Assembly: GCF_001425175.1 (NCBI RefSeq)
Contig: NZ_LMDV01000008.1
Span: 418,351-482,350, forward strand
Source: Nocardioides sp. Root1257
Lineage (GTDB): Bacteria; Actinomycetota; Actinomycetes; Propionibacteriales; Nocardioidaceae
Length of the DNA: 64,000 bases
Direction of reading: 5' to 3'
Made by a program: the position numbers and the translations under genes. The notes below the pieces were generated by a model. It was given only the letters and a program-made list of their open reading frames with translations, ran no database searches and was not told the origin of the DNA. Of this stretch, positions 1-8,696 are shown piece by piece; the stretch's first letter is position 1; each line of letters starts with the position of its first letter.

Positions 1-142
1 GATGGTGTCCGACTTCAACTCCACCGTCAGCTCCGCCATCTCGTCGTACGAGGCCACCCAGAAGTCGTCGTCCTCCTCCGGTGGAGGGGGCGGCTTCTCC
101 GGAGGCGGCGGTGGCGGCGGCGGTGGCGGCGGCTCGTGGTGA
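1..142 (+). CDS. DUF2207-type membrane protein, C-terminal end only
   Basis: Only the last 46 codons lie in the window, read in the frame that ends in TGA at 140-142. The tail is a Ser-rich stretch followed by a run of glycines ending in Ser-Trp, with no other recognisable domain. Glycine-rich tails of this kind finish DUF2207 (YciQ-like) predicted membrane proteins, which in actinobacteria often precede lemA. lemA starts 41 nt downstream on the same strand, so co-transcription is likely. The assignment rests on the tail and the neighbour, not on the conserved domain. Confidence 0.5.
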   Translation, partial: MVSDFNSTVSSAISSYEATQKSSSSSGGGGGFSGGGGGGGGGGGSW

Positions 143-183
143 CCCCGATACTTTCCCTGCACCCCATGAACTGAGGAGTTCAC

Positions 184-747
184 ATGCTCATCGCCATCAT
201 CGTCGTCGTGGTGCTCGTCGCCATCGTCGGCTTCGTCGTCGTCGGCTTCAACAAGCTGCGCACGACGGACATCGGCGCCCAGGAGGCGCTCGGCGGCATC
301 GACGTCCAGCTCACCCGCCGCGCCGACCTGATCCCCAACCTGGTCGAGACGGTCAAGGGGTACGCCGCGCACGAGAAGGGCGTCTTCGAGGAGGTCACCC
401 GGGCCCGCGCCGCGGTGACCGCCGCCGCCAAGGGTGACGACGTCCCGGCCAAGGCGGCCGCCGACCAGGCACTGGGTCAGGCACTGGTCAAGGTCAACGC
501 CGTCGCCGAGGCCTACCCGGACCTCAAGGCGAACACGAACTTCCTCGAGCTGCAGAAGCAGCTGGCCGACACCGAGAACCAGATCTCGTTCGCCCGCCAG
601 TACTACAACGACGCCGTCGCGACGCTGAACAAGCTGACCCAGACGATCCCGTGGATGTTCCTCACCGGCATCGCCAACGTGCACCAGCGCGACTTCTACG
701 ACGCCCCCGAGGGCCAGGACGTCGCGCCGACGGTCAGCTTCGAGTAG
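184..747 (+). CDS. LemA family protein
   Basis: 187 aa. A strongly hydrophobic N-terminal segment (about residues 2-24) is followed by the LemA core, with the typical 'RRADLIPNLVETVKGYA' stretch, a helical middle and the 'FARQYYNDAV' block, then 'FYDAPE' near the end. LemA proteins are small envelope proteins with one N-terminal helix inserted in the membrane and a helical bundle outside; their molecular role is unsettled. A purine-rich ribosome site (GAGGAG near 172-177) supports the ATG. The gene follows the DUF2207-like tail closely, a common pairing. A structured repeat element lies directly behind its stop codon. Confidence 0.9.
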   Translation: MLIAIIVVVVLVAIVGFVVVGFNKLRTTDIGAQEALGGIDVQLTRRADLIPNLVETVKGYAAHEKGVFEEVTRARAAVTAAAKGDDVPAKAAADQALGQALVKVNAVAEAYPDLKANTNFLELQKQLADTENQISFARQYYNDAVATLNKLTQTIPWMFLTGIANVHQRDFYDAPEGQDVAPTVSFE

Positions 748-749
748 GC

Positions 750-832
750 GGTTTCGAGACAGGCGCCAGCGTGCCTTCCTCAACCACCGAGTCGGTGGTC
801 GAGGAGGTTGCGCCAGCAACCGTCTCGGAACC
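750..832. repeat. 83-bp multi-hairpin inverted-repeat element
   Basis: The ends pair (750-760 with 822-832, 10 of 11 bases). Inside are a 7-bp stem at 783-789/793-799, extended by 775-781/801-807, and smaller hairpins at 762-775 and 806-821. The whole folds like a cloverleaf. It sits between the convergent lemA and aldo/keto reductase genes and contains no ORF. It resembles REP-type dispersed elements and may also end transcription; only one copy is visible here. Confidence 0.7.
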
Positions 833-842
833 TCCGACCTGA

Positions 843-1703
843 TCAGCCGAGCGCGCTGAGCGCCTCGAACTCGTCGTCGGTCAGCTCGATGCCGGCGGCG
901 GCGGTGTTGGACTCGAGGTGCCCGACGCTCGAGGTGCCCGGGATCGGCAGCATCACCGGCGAGCGGCGCAGCAGCCAGGCCAGCGCGAGCTGGGACGGCG
1001 TCGCGTCGTGGCGCTTCGACGCCTCGGCCAGCGGGCCGTCCTGCTTCGAGAGCTCGCCGGTCGCGAGCGGGAACCACGGGATGAAGCCGATGCCCTCCGC
1101 CTCGCAGTAGTCCAGGACGTCCTCGGAGCTGCGGTTGGCGAGGTTGTAGAGGTTCTGCACCGTGGTGATCTCGGCGATCTCGCGGGCGGCCTTGATCTCG
1201 TCGACGCTCACCTCGGAGAGCCCGATGTGGCGGACCTTCCCCTCGTCCTGCAGGGCCTTGAACTCGCCCACCTGGTCCTCGAGCGGGTAGTTCTTGTCGA
1301 TGCGGTGCAGCTGGTAGAGGTCGATCGTGTCGACGCCGAGCCGGCGCAGCGAGAGCTCGCACTGCTGGCGGAGGTACGGCGGGTAGCCCAGCTGCGTCCA
1401 GATGCCGGGGCCCTGCCGGGTGAGGCCCGACTTGGTCGCGATGACGACGTCGTCGGCGTACGGGTGCAGCGCGTCCTTGAGCAGCTGCTCGGCGGTCTCC
1501 GGACCGTAGGAGTCGGCGGTGTCGAAGAACGTGATGCCGAGCTCGACGCTGCGACGCAGCACGGCCATCGCGGTGTCGTGGTCCTTGGCCGGCCCCCACA
1601 CGCCCTCGCCGGGCAGCTGCATCGTGCCGTAGCCGAGGCGCACCACCGGCAGGTCGCCACCGATCTCGAAGGTTCCTGAGCTGACTGCGATCTTGTCGGT
1701 CAT
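843..1703 (-). CDS. aldo/keto reductase
   Basis: 286 aa, a full-length TIM-barrel AKR that would reduce aldehydes or ketones with NADPH in the cytoplasm. The catalytic tetrad is visible as Asp61, Tyr66 (in 'DTADSYGPE'), Lys91 ('ATKSG') and His133 ('YQLHRID'). The C-terminal nucleotide-binding segment has 'LPIPGTSSVGHLESN'. The open frame continues far upstream, but the family-like N-terminus begins at the ATG whose complement is 1701-1703. The neighbouring MFS gene is divergent. The substrate cannot be read from the sequence; it most resembles the general oxidoreductase branch used for sugars or quinone-type compounds. Confidence 0.88.
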   Translation of the reverse strand: MTDKIAVSSGTFEIGGDLPVVRLGYGTMQLPGEGVWGPAKDHDTAMAVLRRSVELGITFFDTADSYGPETAEQLLKDALHPYADDVVIATKSGLTRQGPGIWTQLGYPPYLRQQCELSLRRLGVDTIDLYQLHRIDKNYPLEDQVGEFKALQDEGKVRHIGLSEVSVDEIKAAREIAEITTVQNLYNLANRSSEDVLDYCEAEGIGFIPWFPLATGELSKQDGPLAEASKRHDATPSQLALAWLLRRSPVMLPIPGTSSVGHLESNTAAAGIELTDDEFEALSALG

Positions 1704-1785
1704 ACGAGGCCCAACCGGTCCGGGGCGGTGGGCATTCCACGGGGCTGTGATGGGATGGCGGCCATCACCGGCGACAGGAGAGGTC

Positions 1786-2990
1786 GTGGCGGACGCCTCG
1801 TTCGGCCGCTTCTGGGCAGCGGCGACGATCAGCTCGTTCGGAACCGCGGTCACGACGATCGCGATGCCGGTGCTGGTGATCCAGGAGCTCCACGCGTCGT
1901 CGCTCTCGGTCGGGATCGTCAACGCCGCGCAGTTCCTCCCGTATGCGGTGCTCGGGCTGGTTGCCGGGGTGTACGCCGACCGATGGCGGCGGCAGCGCAT
2001 CCTGGTGTGGAGCAGCGTGGGACGGGCGGCGACGCTCGGGGCGGTCCCGGTGCTCTGGGCGGTCGGTGCCCTGGAGGTGTGGACGCTCGTCGTGCTGCTG
2101 CTGGCGTTCGGCGCGTTCTCGGTGTTCGCGTTCGCAGCCACGCAGTCGCTGCTGCCGCGCCTGGTTCCTCGCGACCGGCTGGTCCCGGCGAACGCCCGGC
2201 TCGACCAGAGCGACGCCGCCGCGCAGACCCTGGGTCCGGCGCTCGGCGGGGCCTCGTCGGTCTGCTCGGTGCACCTCTTGCCGTCGCCGTCGATGCGGTC
2301 AGCTATCTCGTCGACGCCGTGCTCAATGCCGGGCTCCGGGTGGACGAGTCGCCTGCTGGGCCGCCCGTGCAGCGGCACCTGGGACGGGAGGTCCGCGAAG
2401 GGTTGAGCTGGACCTACCGGCACCCCACCCTCGGTCCGCTGGCGGTGTCGACCCACGTCTGGTTCCTCGCCAACGCCGCGGGGTTCACCGCGCTGACGCT
2501 GGTCGCGCTGCGCGTGATGGGACTGTCGGCGGCCGCGTTCGGGCTGGTGGTCGCGGCCGGTGGCATGGCCGGTCTCGTCGGCGCCACGATCGCCCCGGCC
2601 GTCGGACGCCGACTCGGCACCGGACGGGCGATCCTCGCCACGCGATCGGTCCATCCGGTCGGGTGGATCCTGGTCGCGGCTGCACCGGCCCACTCCGCCG
2701 GCGTGGTGCTCCTCGGCACGGCGTTGGTGCTCCAGGGCCTGGCCATGGGCGTCGAGAACGCCAACGACACCGGCTACTGGCAGACCGTCACGCCCGACAG
2801 GCTGCTCGGGCGGGCGAACGTCACGCGGCGCGCGGTGAACCGCTCGGCCGGCGCGCTCGGCGCCGTCCTCGGCGGGGCCGCACTGGGCCTGTTCGACGAG
2901 CAACCGGTCCTGCTCGGCGTGGCCGCCCTGTCCGCGGTCTCGGCGTTGATCGTGGGCCGGTCCCGGGTCCGGGCGGTGCGCATGGCCTGA
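1786..2990 (+). pseudogene. MFS transporter broken by a one-base frameshift
   Basis: Translation from the GTG at 1786, behind AGGAGAGG, gives the first half of an MFS drug/solute exporter: 'ISSFGTAVTTIAMPVLV', the loop motif 'GVYADRWRRQR' and 'SLLPRLVPRDRLVPANA'. At about 2251-2255 the homology jumps to another frame and continues smoothly ('AVAVDAVSYLVDAVL') to the stop at 2988-2990. Adding one C after GGGGCC restores one protein of about 400 aa. The original frame would stop at 2406. Everything else looks intact, so this is either a recent null allele or a homopolymer sequencing error. Confidence 0.75.
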
Positions 2991-3011
2991 CCTGCCGGGG
3001 GCCGTGCTCGG

Positions 3012-4445
3012 TCAGGCCTCGGACTCGCTGAGGTCACCCGCCCACGCGGTGTGGAACGTGCCGTCCCGGTCGACGCGGGCGTAGGTGTGGGCGCCGAAGT
3101 TGTCGCGCAGCGCCTGGATCAGCGCGGCCGGCAGGTGCTCGCGGCGCAGTCCGTCGAAGTAGGCGAGCGACGACGAGAACGCCGGGGTGGGTACGCCGGC
3201 GGTGACCGCCGTCGCGACCACCCGGCGCCACGCGTCCTCGCCGCGCTTCACGGCGTCGGCGAAGTACGGCGTGGTCAGCAGGGTCGTGAGGTCGGGCTCC
3301 TCGGCGTACGCCTCCTTGATGCGGTCGAGGAACTGCGCGCGGATGATGCAGCCGCCGCGCCAGATGGTCGCCATCGAGCCGAGGTCGACGTCCCAGCCGT
3401 GCTCGTCGCTGCCGGCCGCGATCTGGTCGAAGCCCTGGGCGTAGGCGACCACCTTCGACGCGTAGAGCGCCGCCCGCACGTCGTCGACGAAGCCGTTCCG
3501 CTCGACCTCGGGGGAGTCGGGGGTCGTGTCGAAGACCGCGCGGGCGGCCTGCCGCTGCTCGGTGTGCCCGGAGAGGCTGCGTGCGAAGGTCGCCTCGGCG
3601 ATGCCGGTGACGGGTACGCCGAGGTCGAGCGCGCTCTGGACCGTCCAGCGACCGGTGCCCTTCTGCTCGGCCGCGTCCTGCACGACGTCGACGAACGGGC
3701 TGCCCGTCGCCGCGTCGGTGTGCTCGAGCACCACGGCCGTGATCTCGATGAGGAAGGACTCGAGGTCGCCGTCGTTCCACTCGCGGAAGACACCCGCGAT
3801 CGCGGCTGGCTCGAGCCCGGCGACGTTGCGCAGCAGGTCGTAGGACTCGGCGATGAGCTGCATGTCGGCGTACTCGATGCCGTTGTGGACCATCTTGACG
3901 AAGTGGCCGGCGGCGTCGGGCCCGACATGGGTGCAGCAGGGCGTGCCGTCGACCTGGGCCGCGATCGACTCCAGCACCGGCCCGAGCCGCTCGTAGGCGT
4001 CGTCGGAGCCGCCGACCATGATCGACGGACCGTTCAGGGCGCCCTCCTCGCCGCCCGAGACGCCCATCCCGACGAAGTGCAGGCCCTGCTCCTTGAGGGC
4101 CTGCTCGCGGCGGAGCGTGTCGGTGAAGTGGGCGTTGCCGCCGTCGACGACGATGTCGCCCTCGTCGAGGAGCGGGACCAGCTCGTCGATGACGGCGTCG
4201 GTGGGCTCACCGGCCTTCACCATGATGACGATGGCCCGCGGACGCTCGATGCTGGCGACGAACTCCTCCATCGACTCGGCGGGGACGAAGTCGCCTTCGC
4301 CGCCGAACTCGTCGACCAGCGCCGTCGTCCGCGCCGTGGTGCGGTTGTGGACCGCGATCGTGTGTCCGTGCCGGGCGATGTTGCGCGCCAGGTTGCGACC
4401 CATCGTCGCCAGTCCGGTCAGTCCGATCGTCGCGCGTGCGTCCAT
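3012..4445 (-). CDS. gnd: 6-phosphogluconate dehydrogenase, decarboxylating
   Basis: 477 aa, the expected length for the NADP-dependent enzyme that converts 6-phosphogluconate to ribulose 5-phosphate plus CO2 in the oxidative pentose phosphate pathway. The N-terminal Rossmann motif is 'GLATMGRNLARNIARHGH'. Substrate-site blocks follow: 'DGGNAHF', 'GMGVSGGEEGA', and the catalytic-lysine region 'GHFVKMVHNGIEYADMQ'. The C-terminal helical domain is complete ('WRGGCIIRA'). The start is the ATG at 4445 (complement), preceded by GGTGGAGG. The gene stands alone, ending head-on against the broken MFS gene with about 20 nt between the stops. Confidence 0.95.
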   Translation of the reverse strand: MDARATIGLTGLATMGRNLARNIARHGHTIAVHNRTTARTTALVDEFGGEGDFVPAESMEEFVASIERPRAIVIMVKAGEPTDAVIDELVPLLDEGDIVVDGGNAHFTDTLRREQALKEQGLHFVGMGVSGGEEGALNGPSIMVGGSDDAYERLGPVLESIAAQVDGTPCCTHVGPDAAGHFVKMVHNGIEYADMQLIAESYDLLRNVAGLEPAAIAGVFREWNDGDLESFLIEITAVVLEHTDAATGSPFVDVVQDAAEQKGTGRWTVQSALDLGVPVTGIAEATFARSLSGHTEQRQAARAVFDTTPDSPEVERNGFVDDVRAALYASKVVAYAQGFDQIAAGSDEHGWDVDLGSMATIWRGGCIIRAQFLDRIKEAYAEEPDLTTLLTTPYFADAVKRGEDAWRRVVATAVTAGVPTPAFSSSLAYFDGLRREHLPAALIQALRDNFGAHTYARVDRDGTFHTAWAGDLSESEA

Positions 4446-4540
4446 GCCTCCACCCAAGCGCGGTGACCCAAACGCGCTGCGTGAGTGGTGGTCCCGAGGC
4501 TCGCTCGGCTCGCACCTCGAGACCTCAGGGCCGGGGCAGC

Positions 4541-5170
4541 TCAGAACACGTTGAGCGGGCGGAACTGCACGGAGACGCGGGGTCCGGCGTGCGCGACCTT
4601 GGGTACGGCGTGCTCCCAGGTGCGCTGGCAGGAGCCCCCCATCACGAGCAGGTCGCCGTGGCCCATCTCGAGCGAGATCGACGCGCCGCCGAGGCGTGGC
4701 CGCAGCGCGAGGCGGCGCGGGTCGCCGAGGGAGACGATCGCGACCATCGTGTCCTGCGTCTTGCCGCGGCCGATCGTGTCCCCGTGCCAGGCGACGCTGT
4801 CGCGCCCGTCGCGGTAGTAGCAGCAGCCCGCGGTCACGAACGGCTCGCCCAGCTCGGGGCGGTAGTGCGCCGACAGCGCTCCGCGCGCCCGGGCGAGGGC
4901 CGGGTGGGGGAGCGGCTCGCCCACGCCGTACATGCAGAGCAGGCGGGGCACGTCGACCTCGCGGTCGTACATCTGCCGGCGCTCGGCACGCCACGGCACG
5001 TCGCGCACCATGGCCGCGAAGACGTCGTCGGCCTCCGGCAGCCAGGCCGGGCAGACGTCGACCCAGGCGCCGCGGGTGAGCTCCCGGCGGTCGACGTGGT
5101 CGAAGGTCGGCGCCCCGGCGTCGCCGGTCGGGGAGGCGGGCGCCTCGAACAGCGAGCCCTGGAAGTCCAT
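4541..5170 (-). CDS. alkB: AlkB-type alpha-ketoglutarate-dependent dioxygenase
   Basis: 209 aa. AlkB enzymes use Fe(II), O2 and 2-oxoglutarate to remove methyl groups oxidatively from 1-methyladenine and 3-methylcytosine in DNA or RNA. The iron triad is His129 and Asp131 (in 'AWHGDTIG') with His187 ('TWEHAVPK'). The 2-oxoglutarate arginine is in 'RVSVQFRPL' (Arg198/Arg204, six apart as in the family). A TATGCT hexamer lies six nt before the ATG, so the mRNA is probably leaderless. The preceding AKR and gnd genes have no repair link, so this looks like a single-gene unit. Confidence 0.9.
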   Translation of the reverse strand: MDFQGSLFEAPASPTGDAGAPTFDHVDRRELTRGAWVDVCPAWLPEADDVFAAMVRDVPWRAERRQMYDREVDVPRLLCMYGVGEPLPHPALARARGALSAHYRPELGEPFVTAGCCYYRDGRDSVAWHGDTIGRGKTQDTMVAIVSLGDPRRLALRPRLGGASISLEMGHGDLLVMGGSCQRTWEHAVPKVAHAGPRVSVQFRPLNVF

Positions 5171-5209
5171 GGTCCGAGCATACGCCCGGATCGAACAGAT
5201 GTTCGAGGA

Positions 5210-7753
5210 CTATTCGGTGGCGATCGCCTCCAGCACGTTGAGACGCGAGGCCCGGATGGCCGGGAGGATCGCGGCGAGCACGCCGACCACGACCGCGATC
5301 ACGAGGAACACCAGCAGCTGGCCCAGGGGCAGTCCCAGGCTGGTCAGGTCGTCCTTGAGCGCCTGCCGCAGGAGCACGCCGATCACCAGCCCGAGCGCCA
5401 TGCCGAGCACGGCACCGAGAACGGCGATCGCCACGGACTCCAGGGTGATCATCCGCCGCAGCCGCGTGCGGCTCATGCCGATCGCGCGCAGCAGCCCGAT
5501 CTCCCGGGTGCGCTCGATGACGGAGAGGCCCAGCGTGTTCACGATGCCGATCACCGCGATCACGATCGCCAGCGCGAGCAGGCCGTAGATCATGTAGAGC
5601 AGCTGGTTGACCTGGTCGCGGATCGACTCCGCGAACTCCTGCTTGTCGTAGACCGCGACGATCGGGGTCGACGCCACGGCCTCGTCCATCGCCTTGCCGA
5701 CCGCGACCGGGTCGGCGCCCGGCTCGAGCATGATGCTGAGGCTGGTGTCCTGACGGGGCACACCGGCCTCGGCGAGCAGGTCGAGCGGGATGCTCACGTC
5801 GCCGGTCGTCTCACTTCCCTCGATGATGCCGGCGACCTCGAGGTCCAGCGCCTTGCCGGCGAGGAACGTGAGCTTCAGCGGTGAACCGACCTTCAGGCCG
5901 TGGTCCTCGGCGAACCCCTTGCTCACCAGCGCCTCGTCGCCCTGCAGGTCCTGGTGACCGGCGACGACGTCGAGGTCGTATATGTCGTTGAAGGCCGCGT
6001 CGTTGGCCGTGACGAGGACGGTCGAGTCGCCGACCTGGGCGCCGGTCCACTGCTGACGGCTCACGGTCGCGACACCGTCGACGTCGGCGAGGCTGTCGCC
6101 GACCGAGGTCGAGAACGGCAGGAAGTTGGTGCTCTGCACCAGGAAGTCGGAGGTGAACTCCTCGTCCACGACGTCGTCGACCGACGCGTTGAGCGACGTC
6201 GCGAGCACCCCGATGCAGGAGACCAGTGCGAGTCCGATCATCAGCGCCGACGCCGTCGCGCCGGTACGCCGAGGGTCGCGCAGCGCGTTCTCACCGGCCA
6301 GCCGGCCGGTGGTGCCGAAGAGCCGGCCGAACAGGCCGCGACACACGACCAGGACCGGGCGGCCGATGACGGAGCTGATCCCAGCGGCGGTCAGGATCCA
6401 GATCGCGGCGGCGATGCCGATCCACAGCGCGTCGGGGCCCGGACCGGCGCCGACGAGGCCGACCACGGCGAACGCGACGCCGACGGCCATCAGGACGCCA
6501 CCGATGATGGTGCGGCGCCGCAGCGACTCGCGCACCGGCGCCGCGTCGGCCCGCATGGCCGCGACCGGTGCGACCTTCCCGGCGCGACGGGCCGGCAGGA
6601 AGGCCGCGACCAGGGTCACGCCGACGCCGACCGCGTAGCTGATGACCACCGCCTGCGCGTCGAGCGTGAGGGCGTCGCTGGAGATGTCGAGCCCGACCGC
6701 GCGGAACAGCGCGGCCAGCCCGCGCGCCAGCAGCCAGCCGATTCCGATGCCGATGGTGGCGGCCAGCGCCGACATGACCAGCGCCTCGAGCAGCACGGAC
6801 TGCGTCACCTGGCGGCGGGAGGCTCCGAGGGCGCGCAGCAGGGCCAGCTCTCGGCTGCGCTGCGCCACGAGGATGGTGAACGTGTTGACGATGATGAAGC
6901 CACCGACGATCACGGCGATGATCGCGAAGACCAGCAGGAACGTCGAGATCACGTCGAGGAACTGACCGACGGCATCCTGTGACTCCTCCGCCACCTGGTC
7001 GCCGGTGACCGCCTCGAAGCCGGCCGGCGCCACCTTCGCGGCGGCTGCGGCCAGCGCCTTCTGGGAGACGCCGTCGGCCGCGGTCAGCGAGACCTGGTTG
7101 AAGGCGTTCGCCCCGTCGAGGAAGAGATCCTGCGCGCCCTCCGTGCTGAACACGAGCAGGGTCGCGCCCGCCGTACCGCCACCGTTGAACTCGGCCGTGC
7201 CCACCAGCGTGGCCGTGCGCTGGGACTCGCCGAACGGCGCGAGCAGCTTCACCTCGTCGCCGAGCGCGTAGTCGCCGTGGTCGGCGGCCGCATCGTCGAG
7301 GACGACCTCGTCGGGCGAGGTGGGCCAGCGGCCGCTGGTCAGCCCCATGGGCGGCTCGCCGGCCATGTTCGGGCCGTCGGTGTGGTTGAACGCGAGGGTG
7401 GGCGCACCCGTGCCGCCGACGAGCGTGCCGTCCGAGGCGAGCAGGCTCATCCCGATGCCGTTGACGTCACCGTCCGCACGGGCGACCTCGGGGAGTGCCG
7501 CGAGCTGGTCGACCGCCTCGGGAGAGATGGTCTGGGTGGTCGTGGCGCCGCCCGCGTCGAACGACGAGGTCTGCTCGGGGCGCACGATGCCGTCGGGCGT
7601 GGAGCTGTAGATGATGCTGTCGAAGGTCGACGACAGGCCGTTGCTGAAGACGAGGACACCGGACAGGAACGCCACGCCCAGCACGATCGCCAGGCCGCTC
7701 ATCACCAGTCGCACCTTGCGGGCGAACAGGTTGCGCAGGGTCAGCTTGAGCAC
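5210..7753 (-). CDS. ABC transporter permease, FtsX/MacB type, two repeats
   Basis: 847 aa with two copies of the FtsX-like unit. An N-terminal helix and large extracellular domain are followed by three helices near residues 265-400; there are middle helices near 425-465, a second extracellular domain, and three C-terminal helices near 705-840. Each FtsX block carries the conserved 'RSRELALLRALGASRRQ' / 'RTREIGLLRAIGMSRTR' loop that contacts the ATPase. The start is GTG behind GAGGGG. It begins 10 nt after its ATPase partner ends, so the two form an operon. Such transporters usually export or release lipoproteins, peptides or drugs by mechanotransmission; the substrate here is unknown. Confidence 0.9.
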   Translation of the reverse strand: MLKLTLRNLFARKVRLVMSGLAIVLGVAFLSGVLVFSNGLSSTFDSIIYSSTPDGIVRPEQTSSFDAGGATTTQTISPEAVDQLAALPEVARADGDVNGIGMSLLASDGTLVGGTGAPTLAFNHTDGPNMAGEPPMGLTSGRWPTSPDEVVLDDAAADHGDYALGDEVKLLAPFGESQRTATLVGTAEFNGGGTAGATLLVFSTEGAQDLFLDGANAFNQVSLTAADGVSQKALAAAAAKVAPAGFEAVTGDQVAEESQDAVGQFLDVISTFLLVFAIIAVIVGGFIIVNTFTILVAQRSRELALLRALGASRRQVTQSVLLEALVMSALAATIGIGIGWLLARGLAALFRAVGLDISSDALTLDAQAVVISYAVGVGVTLVAAFLPARRAGKVAPVAAMRADAAPVRESLRRRTIIGGVLMAVGVAFAVVGLVGAGPGPDALWIGIAAAIWILTAAGISSVIGRPVLVVCRGLFGRLFGTTGRLAGENALRDPRRTGATASALMIGLALVSCIGVLATSLNASVDDVVDEEFTSDFLVQSTNFLPFSTSVGDSLADVDGVATVSRQQWTGAQVGDSTVLVTANDAAFNDIYDLDVVAGHQDLQGDEALVSKGFAEDHGLKVGSPLKLTFLAGKALDLEVAGIIEGSETTGDVSIPLDLLAEAGVPRQDTSLSIMLEPGADPVAVGKAMDEAVASTPIVAVYDKQEFAESIRDQVNQLLYMIYGLLALAIVIAVIGIVNTLGLSVIERTREIGLLRAIGMSRTRLRRMITLESVAIAVLGAVLGMALGLVIGVLLRQALKDDLTSLGLPLGQLLVFLVIAVVVGVLAAILPAIRASRLNVLEAIATE

Positions 7754-7763
7754 GCCGTACCCC

Positions 7764-8540
7764 TCAGGCGCCGGTCGAGCGAGCGGCGGCGAGGTCCTGC
7801 AGCCGGGTCATGTGCTCCAGGATCTGCTCGCGCTGGGGATCGTGGATCTCGTCGACCACCAGGCCGTCGGCGAGGAAGACGACCCGGTCGCAGTACGACG
7901 CCGCGACCGCGTCGTGGGTGACCATCACGACCGTCTGGCCGAAGTCGTCCACGCTGCGGCGCAGGAACGACAGCACCTCGGCCCCGGAGGTGCTGTCGAG
8001 GTTGCCGGTGGGCTCGTCGGCGAACACGATCGAGGGCTTGCTCGCCAGCGCCCGGGCGCACGCCACGCGCTGCTGCTGCCCGCCGGACAGCTCGGTGGGC
8101 CGGTGGCCGAGCCGGTCTCGCAGCCCGACGGCGTCGATGACGGTGTCGAGCCACTGCTGGTCGGGCTTGCGGCCGGCCAGGTTGAGCGGGAGCAGGATGT
8201 TCTCGGCGGCGCTCAGCGTCGGGATCAGGTTGAACGCCTGGAACACGAACCCGATCTGCTCGCGGCGCAGCGCCGTGAGGTCCTTGTCCTTGAGCCGGCC
8301 CAGGTCGGTCCCGCCCACCTCGACCGTGCCGGACGAGGGCGTGTCGAGGGCGGCCATGCAGTGCATCAGCGTCGACTTGCCGGAGCCGGACGGCCCCATG
8401 ATCGCCGTGAACCGGCCGGCTTCGAGGTCGAGGGTGACTCCGGCCAGGGCGTGCACGGCGGAGTCGCCGGCGCCGTACGTCTTGCGCAGATCGTAGGCGC
8501 GCGCTGCCGGGGCAGCCGCTGGATGCGAGGGGATCGTCAT
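7764..8540 (-). CDS. ABC transporter ATP-binding protein, MacB/LolD type
   Basis: 258 aa when started at the ATG at 8540 (complement). All ATPase motifs are present: Walker A 'GPSGSGKST', signature 'LSGGQQQR', Walker B with 'FADEPTGNLDS', and the switch histidine in 'VTHD'. The 'DEPTGNLDS' form is typical of the MacB/LolD/FtsE group that works with FtsX-type permeases, matching the next gene, 10 nt downstream. A longer reading frame runs upstream but starts with unconserved Arg-rich sequence. The divergent GntR-family gene lies 156 nt away and could regulate this pair, but nothing in the sequence proves it. Confidence 0.92.
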   Translation of the reverse strand: MTIPSHPAAAPAARAYDLRKTYGAGDSAVHALAGVTLDLEAGRFTAIMGPSGSGKSTLMHCMAALDTPSSGTVEVGGTDLGRLKDKDLTALRREQIGFVFQAFNLIPTLSAAENILLPLNLAGRKPDQQWLDTVIDAVGLRDRLGHRPTELSGGQQQRVACARALASKPSIVFADEPTGNLDSTSGAEVLSFLRRSVDDFGQTVVMVTHDAVAASYCDRVVFLADGLVVDEIHDPQREQILEHMTRLQDLAAARSTGA

Positions 8541-8647
8541 GGGCACCAGCCTGCCGGACCCGACCGACGTCCGCCATCGGGGAGCACCCTGAGGAGGCTC
8601 CGCGCAATTGCGACGGAATGAGCCCGTATAACACAGCGCCCATCGGT

Positions 8648-8677
8648 AAATGCGGAACCAAGGACGGGACCGCATTT
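8648..8677. promoter_or_regulatory. candidate operator of the GntR/HutC regulator
   Basis: A perfect 8-bp inverted repeat (AAATGCGG, 14-nt spacer, CCGCATTT) lies 19 nt before the GTG of the GntR-family gene and just upstream of its -10 hexamer TACAGT (8685-8690). The position suits autorepression and could also touch the divergent ABC operon. A related palindrome occurs at 21763-21787. Confidence 0.5.
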
Positions 8678-8696
8678 CACTGCCTACAGTTCAGCC

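Noticed and set aside
1704..2903. Upstream extension of the aldo/keto reductase frame, adding 400 residues
   Set aside because: It is antisense to the MFS gene, rich in Arg/Gly/Pro without a fold, and the AKR family N-terminus begins at the ATG at 1703.
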